From Marinagarivorans sp. UBA5868 (GTDB taxonomy: Bacteria > Pseudomonadota > Gammaproteobacteria > Pseudomonadales > Cellvibrionaceae), in NCBI GenBank assembly GCA_002432095.1, contig DJFQ01000151.1:1-11634 (forward strand): a stretch of DNA of 11,634 nucleotides. The letters run 5' to 3'. Positions within the stretch are counted from its first letter, which is position 1. Each line of letters starts with the position of its first letter. Shown here piece after piece: positions 1-6,826 of the stretch. The notes beneath the pieces are model-generated. The model searched no databases and was not told the DNA's origin. It saw only the letters and a program-made list of their open reading frames with translations. A program made the position numbers and the translations under genes.

Positions 1-235
1 CAACGTCGAAGAAGTTCGCGCGCGTGGCGGTATCCTGTATGTGTTCGCCGATGTGGATGCACACTTTGAATCCGACGAAACTATGCGCGTCATCAACGTT
101 CCCCACGCCCACCCCTGGCTCGCGCCGATTCTCTATACCCTGCCCTTGCAGTTGCTGAGTTATTACGTGGCGATTATCAAGGGAACGGATGTGGATCAGC
201 CGAGGAATTTAGCGAAGAGTGTGACGGTGGAGTAA
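1..235 (+). CDS. glmS: Glutamine-fructose-6-phosphate aminotransferase, C-terminal end (partial)
   Basis: Only the last 78 codons are present (frame from base 2, stop TAA at 233-235); the gene begins before the window. The visible residues belong to the second SIS isomerase domain. They include [15 protein letters not shown], the [10 protein letters not shown] helix and the invariant tail [17 protein letters not shown], which is nearly identical across Gammaproteobacteria. GlmS makes glucosamine-6-phosphate from fructose-6-phosphate and glutamine, the first step towards UDP-GlcNAc for peptidoglycan and LPS, in the cytoplasm. It is a core housekeeping gene here and marks the chromosomal side of the boundary. 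Its terminal codons are the sequence that TnsD of Tn7-type elements recognises, which makes the following DNA a known insertion hotspot. The identification is very secure. Confidence 0.97.
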   Translation, partial: NVEEVRARGGILYVFADVDAHFESDETMRVINVPHAHPWLAPILYTLPLQLLSYYVAIIKGTDVDQPRNLAKSVTVE

Positions 236-412
236 CGAAAACGCTTTGGCAAAATGCTATCGATGCAGCGGCCATCAAAAATGGGGTAACAGTGTCAACA
301 ATTACCCCAATCGCTTCATCGCTAATCTCGGCCATTTCAGGGTGCCAGCCACCCCGACCGTTTGGTAGACTGATGACGATTTAAAACGACTTTGATCCCG
401 CTGTGAGCGCCG
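236..412. other. Intergenic gap between glmS and the first island gene
   Basis: This 177-bp stretch has no supportable gene. It holds an 8-bp perfect inverted repeat (282-309) and a smaller 5-bp stem with a 5-nt loop (GGGTG 340-344, CACCC 350-354). The Tn7 insertion point would be expected about 25 bp after the glmS stop, near 258-262, but no TGTGGGCGG-type Tn7 end is visible. I see no convincing sigma-70 promoter for the gene at 413. Confidence 0.6.
282..309. terminator. Hairpin after glmS, possible terminator
   Basis: TGGGGTAA (282-289) and TTACCCCA (302-309) form a perfect 8-bp stem with a 12-nt loop. On the + strand no T-run follows. On the - strand the stem is followed by TTTTT, the complement of the A-run at 277-281, so its form is that of a terminator for leftward transcription. 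It may also stabilise the glmS 3' end. No leftward gene is seen here. Confidence 0.4.
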
Positions 413-2107
413 ATGAAGACACAGAAAACGGGAGCGAACAAAAATGAATTCAGCGGGGGAAGCTATCGCGTGAGCCTAGAAGGACAGCTCCTAGACCAGA
501 AGTCCTTACGGGCAGTGACCGGGAAGACGGCAGACTGGAACGAAATCGCCAAGGACTGCATTGCGTTTGCCAATGCAACGGGCGGTCGTCTGCTTCTTGG
601 CATAGAGGATGGCCAAAGCACTCCACCGGCCGACCAACACATCCCGTTGGACCTGCCCGATACAGTGCGACGCAAATTGGCCGAGCGTACCGTCAACGTA
701 TCCGTAATGCCTGATGTTGTTACCGCCCCCAATGGCGGCCAGTACATCGAATTGCGCATTCCGCGCGCCATGGCCGTAGCGTCCACCACCGATGGCCGGT
801 ACTTCCTACGCGTGGCAGACCAAAGCAAGCCCGTCACCGGCGATGACGTAATGCGGCTGGCCAGTGAGCGTGCCGCACTGCCTTGGGAAACGCAGACCAC
901 TTTGCATATCCCGCGCAGTGACGTGGATGTCATCACGCGTGACAAGCTGCTGACTGCCTTGCGCGCTTCCGACCGCGTCAAGGCTTCAGTCAAGGAAAAA
1001 TCCGACGACGAACTGCTTGATCATTATCAGCTCGCACAAGGGCAGTACCTCACCAACTTGGGCGTACTCTGCCTTGGCCGTCAGCATCACCGCGCCCAAC
1101 TGACCACGGCACCGGTAATCCAGTTCATCAAATATGACGAGCATGGGCAGAAGGTCAACAAGCTGGTGTGGGACGATCACACCCAGAGCCCGGTGGAGCT
1201 GATCGAGGCGGTCTGGCTGGAGGTACCCGACTTCCGCGAGCGTTACGAACTGCCCGATGGCCTGTACCGCCAGAACGTGCCTGCCTTTGATGAAATCGTG
1301 GTGCGCGAATTACTAGTCAATGCGTTGGTACATCGTCCTTACACTCAGCGTGGCGACATTTTCCTGAACCTGCACCCTGACCGGTTGGAGATGGTTAACC
1401 CCGGCCCATTACCGCTGGGTGTCACACCTCAGAACGTGCTGCACACCACCGTTCGCCGCAATGAACATCTGGCCCGTCTCTTCCACGACCTGAAGTTGAT
1501 GGAACGCGAAGGCAGCGGCTTCGACAAGATTTTAGAGGTGCTGCTCTCGCAAGGCCGCCCGATGCCGGAGTTGATCGAAACCCACGACCGCGTGCAGGTC
1601 ACGGTGCGTCGTCGCATCCTCAAGCCCGAGATCATCGACTTTATCGCCAAGGCAGATCAAACCTATCAGCTCACGCAGCGCGAACGTATCACTCTGGGTC
1701 TCCTAGCCCAACAGGATGCACTGACTGCCCGTGAACTTGCTGACGCCCTTGAGCTGCCCAGTGTCGAAGCCCTTCAGCCGTGGCTCAAGCGACTGCTCGA
1801 CTGGCACTTGGTGCAAAGTGCCGGGCGTACCCAGGCCACGCGCTATTTTGTCGATCCCAACCTGCTACGCAGCCTCAAGTTCACCAGCGAGACCACCCTC
1901 AAGCGCATTGAGCCGCATCGCTTGGCGGCACTGGTGCTGGAAGACTTGCAGCGCTATCCACAGTCCGCCATCAGTGAAATCCACCAGCGCATCGGCGGCG
2001 AAATCCACCCTAAGCAGGTGAAACGCGTGCTGGAAGAATTGATTGAGCGTGGTGCTGTGCGTTTTGAGGGCAACAACCGCTGGCGGCGCTACTGGGCCAG
2101 GTCATGA
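413..2107 (+). CDS. Schlafen/AlbA-type ATP-binding transcriptional regulator (COG2865-like)
   Basis: This 564-residue cytoplasmic protein has the layout of the AlbA_2 / HATPase_c_4 predicted regulators often found beside type I restriction genes. Residues about 20-140 form the AlbA_2 (Schlafen-like) domain, with CIAFANATGGRLLLGIEDG as its hallmark. Residues about 297-380 form a GHKL-like ATP-binding module, with ELLVNALVHR (299-308, the N-box) and EREGSGFDKI (364-373). The C-terminal part (about 425-560) contains two winged-helix-like segments, so DNA binding is likely. The ATG at 413 has no clear Shine-Dalgarno. An in-frame GTG at 470 (V20) follows a strong GGGGGA at 455-460 and could be the real start; it would keep the AlbA core. 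The acidic/lysine motif usual at the start of AlbA_2 is not clear (VSLEGQLLDQKS). It precedes hsdR by 154 bp and could control the locus. That role is inferred from family and position. Confidence 0.85.
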   Translation: MKTQKTGANKNEFSGGSYRVSLEGQLLDQKSLRAVTGKTADWNEIAKDCIAFANATGGRLLLGIEDGQSTPPADQHIPLDLPDTVRRKLAERTVNVSVMPDVVTAPNGGQYIELRIPRAMAVASTTDGRYFLRVADQSKPVTGDDVMRLASERAALPWETQTTLHIPRSDVDVITRDKLLTALRASDRVKASVKEKSDDELLDHYQLAQGQYLTNLGVLCLGRQHHRAQLTTAPVIQFIKYDEHGQKVNKLVWDDHTQSPVELIEAVWLEVPDFRERYELPDGLYRQNVPAFDEIVVRELLVNALVHRPYTQRGDIFLNLHPDRLEMVNPGPLPLGVTPQNVLHTTVRRNEHLARLFHDLKLMEREGSGFDKILEVLLSQGRPMPELIETHDRVQVTVRRRILKPEIIDFIAKADQTYQLTQRERITLGLLAQQDALTARELADALELPSVEALQPWLKRLLDWHLVQSAGRTQATRYFVDPNLLRSLKFTSETTLKRIEPHRLAALVLEDLQRYPQSAISEIHQRIGGEIHPKQVKRVLEELIERGAVRFEGNNRWRRYWARS

Positions 2108-2261
2108 AAACGCTATCGGACAAAACACGCGATATCGGCGATAGCTGGGCGATAGTATCTGGGCGATACGCCTACGCAGGCCAAATAAATCAAAGCCTTA
2201 TATCGACCACAGGCATTGAAGAGTGGGCGATAGACCCGCTCACAACGAGAGGGGAGCTCAC
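2108..2261. promoter_or_regulatory. CGATA-rich region upstream of hsdR, candidate operator
   Basis: Eight CGATA/TATCG pentamers lie between 2114 and 2232: TATCG at 2114, 2133 and 2201; CGATA at 2130, 2139, 2150, 2164 and 2228. They include the palindrome CGATATCG (2130-2137) and an exact direct repeat CTGGGCGATA at 2145-2154 and 2159-2168. A third close copy, TGGGCGATA, lies at 2224-2232. Random expectation for this length is well under one. The position just before hsdR and just after a predicted regulator suggests an operator cluster. I cannot place a confident -35/-10. Confidence 0.45.
2248..2256 (+). promoter_or_regulatory. Shine-Dalgarno that decides the hsdR start
   Basis: GAGAGGGGAG lies 5-6 nt before the ATG at 2262. 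The frame is also open upstream to a GTG at 2223, but that GTG sits within the CGATA cluster, lacks a ribosome site and would add 13 residues unlike HsdR. ATG 2262 is therefore the better start. Confidence 0.75.
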
Positions 2262-3782
2262 ATGACGCCAGAAATCAAAGCGCGAGTGTTTATCGACCAA
2301 AAACTGGAGCAAGCCGGTTGGGTGATTCAGGATATGAAGCAGTTCAACCTTGGGGCGGCGGTTGGTGTTGCCGTGCGCGAGTACCCTACTGATACCGGTG
2401 AAGCTGATTATGTATTGTTCGTCAATCGTACAGCGGTAGGTGTTATCGAAGCCAAGAGAGACAGCGCGGGCGAAAACCTCACCGTCACTGAAAGCCAAAC
2501 GGTGCGCTACGCAAATGCCACATTAAAATGGCGCAAGGATTCAACGCCGCTACGTTTCCTGTTTGAAGCCACCGGCCAAATCATTCGCTTTACCGATGGT
2601 GCTGACCCTGCGCCACGTTCGCGCGAAATCTTCCATTTCTTCAAACCGGAAACACTAGCGTCCTGGGTAGGCCAGGCCCCATTAGCTAGCGGAGCGATAA
2701 ACAGTTTGCGCCGTCGCTTAGCGGAGCAGATGCCAGAGTTACCCGAGCGCAACCTGCGCGATTGCCAAATCAGTGCCGTAAACGGCTTGGAAAAATCCCT
2801 CGCACAGAACAAACCGCGCGCGCTGATCCATATGGCCACCGGCGCTGGTAAAACCTTTACCGCCATCACTTCGGTGTATCGCTTACTTAAATTCGGCGGA
2901 GCCAAGCGCATATTGTTTTTGGTGGATACCCGTAACCTCGGCAAGCAGGCGCATCAGGAATTTATGGCCTACACCGCCCCGGATGGCCGGGATTTCATCC
3001 GTGACTACAACGTCCAACGCCTTTCCAGCGCCACCATCGATCAGGGGGCGCAGGTATGCATTAGCACCATCCAGCGCATGTATTCCATCCTTTCCGGCGA
3101 GCCAATCGATGAGTCCGCCGAAGACGTGTCTCTCAACGAAGTGCAGCAAACCCCCAAGCAGCAAAAGCTGGTTCGTTACAATCCGGCGGTACCGGTGGAA
3201 ACATTTGATTTCATCATTATCGATGAATGCCACCGCAGTATTTACAACCTGTGGAAGCAAGTGCTCGACTACTTTGACGCTTACCTGATTGGCCTCACCG
3301 CCACGCCTGACAAACGCACCTTTGGCTTTTTTAACGAAAATATCGTCGCCGAATACACCTATGAGCAATCGGTGGCTGATGGCGTTAACGTAGGGTATGA
3401 CGTGTACGAAATAGTCACCGAGGTCACCCAAAAAGGGGCTGAACTCAAGGCAAAAGAATGGGTAGACCACCGCGACCGGCAAACTCGCAAAAAACGCTGG
3501 GCAGAAACCGAGGAAGACACTACCTACACCGGCAAAGAGCTGGATAAATCCGTGGTCAACCCCAGCCAGATTCGCAAAGTCATTCAGGCGATGAAAACCG
3601 CCGTAGAGACGCAGATTTTCCCCGCGCGTAAAGAAACGCCCAAGACGCTGATTTTTGCCAAAACCGACAGCCATGCCGACGACATCATCAACATAGTGCG
3701 TGAGGTCTACGGCCAGGGGAACGACTTCTGTAAAAAAGTCACTTACCGAGCCAAAGACGACCCGGGAAAAAACGCTGAGTGA
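2262..3782 (+). CDS. hsdR: HsdR N-terminal fragment: nuclease and first motor domain
   Basis: This is the frame as it would be translated from ATG 2262, giving 506 residues. The nuclease core shows D49 in GEADYVLF, then E63-A-K65, followed by Q79-T-V-R-Y83, which fits the QxxxY motif known in type I HsdR nucleases. Motor domain 1 has Walker A MATGAGKT (191-198, K197), the DECH box at 321-324 and GLTATP at 344-349. TLIFAKTDSHADDI belongs to the start of the second motor domain. Downstream of the slip point the frame adds only N-A-E before TGA at 3780-3782. Without motifs V and VI this product cannot complete an ATPase cycle, though the nuclease residues are intact. It may be non-functional or degraded. 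Confidence 0.8.
   Translation: MTPEIKARVFIDQKLEQAGWVIQDMKQFNLGAAVGVAVREYPTDTGEADYVLFVNRTAVGVIEAKRDSAGENLTVTESQTVRYANATLKWRKDSTPLRFLFEATGQIIRFTDGADPAPRSREIFHFFKPETLASWVGQAPLASGAINSLRRRLAEQMPELPERNLRDCQISAVNGLEKSLAQNKPRALIHMATGAGKTFTAITSVYRLLKFGGAKRILFLVDTRNLGKQAHQEFMAYTAPDGRDFIRDYNVQRLSSATIDQGAQVCISTIQRMYSILSGEPIDESAEDVSLNEVQQTPKQQKLVRYNPAVPVETFDFIIIDECHRSIYNLWKQVLDYFDAYLIGLTATPDKRTFGFFNENIVAEYTYEQSVADGVNVGYDVYEIVTEVTQKGAELKAKEWVDHRDRQTRKKRWAETEEDTTYTGKELDKSVVNPSQIRKVIQAMKTAVETQIFPARKETPKTLIFAKTDSHADDIINIVREVYGQGNDFCKKVTYRAKDDPGKNAE
3767..3772 (+). other. A6 homopolymer at the hsdR frameshift
   Basis: The context is GGGAAAAAACGCTGAG. Read in the hsdR frame it gives D-P-G-K-N-A-E-stop. With one A fewer it reads D-P-G-K-T-L-S-D-F-R-R and joins the conserved downstream protein. 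The shift needed is forward by one base (or back by two). Classical -1 slippery heptamers would lead into a different frame, so ordinary -1 programmed frameshifting does not explain it. Confidence 0.8.
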
Positions 3783-5061
3783 TTTTCGCAGGGAATATAA
3801 CCCGCGTATTGCCGTAACCGTAGACATGATCGCCACCGGCACCGATGTGAAGCCACTGGAAGTGTTGCTGTTTATGCGCGACGTGCGCAGCAAGGGCTAC
3901 TACGAACAAATGAAAGGCCGGGGCGTGCGCAGCTTTGATGGGGACAGCCTGAAACTGGTCACCAACAGTGCCGAGGGCGCCAAAACCCGCTTTGTATTGA
4001 TCGATGCGGTGGGGGTGGAAAAAAGCCTTAAAACCGAAAGCCGCCCGCTGGAGAGAAAACCCGGTGTGGCATTAAAAGATTTGCTGCAAGGCGTGGCCAT
4101 GGGCAGCCGCGACGACGATACAGTGCTCTCGCTCGCCAACCGCCTGGTGCGCTTAGCCAAACAGTTGGATGCCAAAGCCCAGGCGCGCATTGAAAAAGCC
4201 AGCGGTGGCATTGCCGTAGGTCAACTGGGCAAAAACCTGATTAGCGCCCTTGATCCGGATGCCATAATCCAAACCGCACTGGCCACCGCCAAAGCGAAGG
4301 GCATTACCCGCTCGGAAGACACACTCACGCCCGAAGAGATTGAAGCCGCCCGTGCCAAACGCCTGGCGGCTGCCTGTGAACCCTTTGATAAACCGGAAGT
4401 GCGCGACGAAATCGAAAATGCCCGCCGCGAGCGCGAGCAAATCATCGATCACATCAACCTCGACCAAGTGACTTTTAGCGGTTTCTCGGAGCAGGCCGAA
4501 GCCCAGGCCCAGGCCGCCATTAAAAGTTTTGTGGATTACATCGCCGCCCACAAAGACGAAATTGCCGCGCTCGCTTTTTTCTACCAACAACCCTACCAGC
4601 GCCGCGCGCTCACCTTCGATATGTTGGAAGAATTACACGAGCATTTAAGCAAACCGCCGCTAATGCTCACCACCGAACGCTTGTGGAGTGCCTATGCACG
4701 GGTGCAAACCAGCGCGGTAAAAGGGGTGGATAAAAAACGCCAGCTGACCGATTTGGTATCACTGGTGCGTTTTGCTTTAGGCATGGAGGGCGAACTCAAA
4801 CCCTTTGCCGACGAAGTGGATAAACGCTTCCAAACCTGGATCTTCCGCCACAACGCCCAACGCGGCACCGCCTTTACGCCAGAGCAAACTGAATGGCTGC
4901 GCCTGATGAAAGACCATATCGCCAGCAGCTGTTCCATCAGCCGCGATGATTTTGATTACGCCGAACTGGCCGACAAAGGCGGCTTGCAAAAAGCCTGGGG
5001 CTTGTTTGGTAAGGAGTTGGATATTTTGATGAATGAAATGAATGGGGAGTTGGTAGCGTGA
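3772..5061 (+). CDS. hsdR: HsdR C-terminal fragment: second motor domain and EcoEI-type C-terminal domain
   Basis: In the +1 frame, homology to HsdR resumes at TLSDFRREYNPRIAVTVDM. Motif V (DMIATGTDVKPLE, about residues 521-533 of the joined protein) and motif VI (QMKGRGVR, 549-556) follow. The rest, about 370 residues, is helical and charged (for example REREQIIDHINLDQVTFSGF), as in the EcoEI-type C-terminal region that docks on the methylase. The frame is open back to a GTG at 3700, but codons 3700-3771 are out of frame with the conserved protein and are not real coding sequence. The first in-frame ATG after the slip is at 3826 and has no good ribosome site, so independent expression is doubtful. 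Its TGA at 5059-5061 overlaps the GTG of hsdS. Confidence 0.75.
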   Translation, partial: TLSDFRREYNPRIAVTVDMIATGTDVKPLEVLLFMRDVRSKGYYEQMKGRGVRSFDGDSLKLVTNSAEGAKTRFVLIDAVGVEKSLKTESRPLERKPGVALKDLLQGVAMGSRDDDTVLSLANRLVRLAKQLDAKAQARIEKASGGIAVGQLGKNLISALDPDAIIQTALATAKAKGITRSEDTLTPEEIEAARAKRLAAACEPFDKPEVRDEIENARREREQIIDHINLDQVTFSGFSEQAEAQAQAAIKSFVDYIAAHKDEIAALAFFYQQPYQRRALTFDMLEELHEHLSKPPLMLTTERLWSAYARVQTSAVKGVDKKRQLTDLVSLVRFALGMEGELKPFADEVDKRFQTWIFRHNAQRGTAFTPEQTEWLRLMKDHIASSCSISRDDFDYAELADKGGLQKAWGLFGKELDILMNEMNGELVA

Positions 5062-6824
5062 GCGTTGAGATTGAACAGCAGATTGCGCTACCGAGAGGCT
5101 GGGAATGGGTTTCCATTGGCGAGACAGGTGAGTACATCAATGGCTTTGCGTTTAAGCCAGGCCACCGAGAGGTCAGCGGGTTGCCCATCGTGCGCATCCA
5201 AAACTTAACGGATGAGACAAAGCCGCTTAACACCACAACAATTGAAGTGCCCGACAATTACAAGATTGACACCGGTGACATGCTCATGAGCTGGTCTGCC
5301 ACGCTTGATGTTTTTGTGTGGCGGCGCGGACCTGCGTTGGTCAATCAGCATATTTTTAAGGTGGTACCTGAAGAGCGCGTAATGCTGAAGGGCCTGCTCT
5401 TTCATTGGCTCAAACGGGCTATTCAACAGCTCCAAAAGACGGATCATCTCCACGGCAGCACGATGATGCATATCAATCGTGGGCCATTCATGGCGCACCT
5501 GGTACCCCTACCTCCCCGCGCCGAACAAACCCGTATAGTCGCCAAACTCGAAGAACTGCTCTCCGACCTCGATGCCGGTGTGGCCGAACTCAAAGCCGCG
5601 CAAAAAAAGCTGGCGCAATACCGGCAGTCGCTGCTCAAAGCCGCCGTGGAAGGCGCACTCACCGCCGAGTGGAGAACACACAACACCCCAACTGAAACCG
5701 GCGCGCAATTGCTCGAACGCATCCTCACCGAACGCCGCACCCGCTGGGAAGCCAAACAACTCGCCAAGTTTGAAGAACAAGGCAAAACCCCACCCAAAGA
5801 CTGGCAAAAGAAATACCCCGAACCGGTGCAGCCGGATACCCGAGATTTGCCGGAATTGCCGGAGGGGTGGGTGTGGACGAGTGTTGATCAATGTTCGCTA
5901 GATGAGTCAGCCATCACCGATGGGCCATTTGGCTCGAATCTTAAATCATCACATTATCAGGAGACTGGGCCTCGAGTAATTCGACTGCAAAACATTGGCG
6001 ACGGTGTATTTATTGATGCCAAAGCCCATATTTCCGAAGAGCACTATGGGCAACTCACGAAACATGCAGTGGATGAAGGCGATCTAGTAGTAGCGATGCT
6101 TGGTGAGGTACTACCGAGAGCATGTATTATCCCAGCTGGCGTGTCGCCTGCTATTGTAAAAGCTGATTGCGCAAGGGTACGCCTGAACAAAGACCTCACA
6201 ACCTCACATATTGTGATGTCCCAACTAAACTCCAAACCTGTTCGTGATGCTGTTTTAAAATTCGTTAAAGGTATTGGGCGCCCTCGAGTAAACCTAGGTC
6301 ACATCCGCGCAATTCCTCTGGCAATTTGTTCAATTGAAGAGCAGCGAGAAATTGAGAAATCTCTAATTGATGCTGAGACTTCGATAAACGACCAGCTGAA
6401 GTCGATAGAACTCTCCCTCAAACAATCCACCGCTCAACGCCAAAATATCCTGCGCGCTGCATTTGCGGGTGAATTAGTGCCGCAAGACCCGAACGATGAA
6501 CCCGCTACTGTGCTGCTTGAGCGTATTCGCGCCGAGCGAGCCGAACTCGCCAAGCAGCCCAAAAAACGCCAACCGAAAAAACAAAAGGAGATCGCCGTTG
6601 TGGTGAGCAAACTGATCGACGTGCTCGCTGAAGCGGGCGATTGGCTGGAGGCACAAGAAGCTTTCCGCCGCTGTGGTGTGGCCGATGGCGCGTTAACCGA
6701 GCGCATTGAAGAGCTGTATGCCGAACTGCGCAAGCTTGATAAAGCTGGTCGCTTAGCGGTGGAAGTCATCAAAGATAAAAAGGGCCGGAAGACCGGTGAC
6801 CGCATCAAGCTGTTGGCAGGTTAA
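5058..6824 (+). CDS. hsdS: Type I restriction-modification specificity subunit S
   Basis: This 588-residue protein sets the DNA target of both the methylase and the restriction complex. It has the usual two-repeat plan: TRD1 (about 15-150, opening LPRGWEWVSIG), a helical spacer from about 155 (PRAEQTRIVAKLEELLSDLDAG) to 205, TRD2 (from LPELPEGWVW, 264-273, to about 420), and a second helical spacer (EEQREIEKSLIDA, from 427). After the QDPNDEPATVLLERIRAER segment comes a Lys/Gln-rich linker (KKRQPKKQKE) and a compact 65-residue module that looks like a winged helix (GDWLEAQEAFRRCGVADG). The length fits my memory of EcoAI/EcoEI S (about 590). The start is GTG 5058, overlapping the hsdR stop as GTGA, with GGGGAG at 5044-5049. 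TRD2 is clearly lower in GC than the spacers, as expected for an exchanged recognition domain. The recognition sequence cannot be read from the protein. Confidence 0.93.
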   Translation: MSVEIEQQIALPRGWEWVSIGETGEYINGFAFKPGHREVSGLPIVRIQNLTDETKPLNTTTIEVPDNYKIDTGDMLMSWSATLDVFVWRRGPALVNQHIFKVVPEERVMLKGLLFHWLKRAIQQLQKTDHLHGSTMMHINRGPFMAHLVPLPPRAEQTRIVAKLEELLSDLDAGVAELKAAQKKLAQYRQSLLKAAVEGALTAEWRTHNTPTETGAQLLERILTERRTRWEAKQLAKFEEQGKTPPKDWQKKYPEPVQPDTRDLPELPEGWVWTSVDQCSLDESAITDGPFGSNLKSSHYQETGPRVIRLQNIGDGVFIDAKAHISEEHYGQLTKHAVDEGDLVVAMLGEVLPRACIIPAGVSPAIVKADCARVRLNKDLTTSHIVMSQLNSKPVRDAVLKFVKGIGRPRVNLGHIRAIPLAICSIEEQREIEKSLIDAETSINDQLKSIELSLKQSTAQRQNILRAAFAGELVPQDPNDEPATVLLERIRAERAELAKQPKKRQPKKQKEIAVVVSKLIDVLAEAGDWLEAQEAFRRCGVADGALTERIEELYAELRKLDKAGRLAVEVIKDKKGRKTGDRIKLLAG

Positions 6825-6826
6825 CC

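Larger units (their letters stand above)
2262..5061 (+). pseudogene. hsdR: Type I restriction enzyme R subunit, whole locus, interrupted by a frameshift
   Basis: The two reading frames at 2262-3782 and 3772-5061 together encode one continuous HsdR of 932 residues once a single base in the A6 tract at 3767-3772 is discounted. The joined protein carries every landmark of an EcoAI/EcoEI-like (type IB) restriction subunit in the right order: PD-(D/E)xK nuclease, RecA-like motor domain 1, motor domain 2 and a long C-terminal part. HsdR binds the M2S1 methylase, translocates DNA with ATP and cuts far from the unmethylated site. As written, translation stops at 3780-3782 after motor domain 1, so restriction should be lost. 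Sequencing error, a recent null mutation, A-tract slippage giving reversible on/off expression, and transcriptional slippage in the A run all fit. The second half has kept an open frame and intact motifs, so the lesion is recent or not fixed. It is labelled pseudogene for the sequence as given only. Confidence 0.75.

Noticed and set aside
236..300. Tn7-type transposon left or right end after glmS
   Set aside because: No TGTGGGCGG-like terminus or repeated 20-22 bp transposase sites can be seen near the expected insertion point.
1731..2021. 96-codon second frame within the Schlafen-type gene
   Set aside because: Its composition (Ser/Arg/Pro-rich) is that of a shifted reading of a GC-rich gene and it has no domain.
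3700..3771. Upstream part of the second hsdR frame, from GTG 3700
   Set aside because: Here the conserved HsdR protein is in the other frame, so these codons are out-of-frame shadow and the GTG is not a credible start.
3765..3774. Programmed -1 frameshift signal at GGGAAAAAAC
   Set aside because: A -1 slip from the hsdR frame does not lead into the frame of the downstream half; the needed change is +1 (or -2).
2883..3893. 336-codon open frame on the - strand opposite hsdR
   Set aside because: It lies opposite strongly conserved helicase motifs, has no recognisable domain and no ribosome site; it is a by-product of hsdR codon use.
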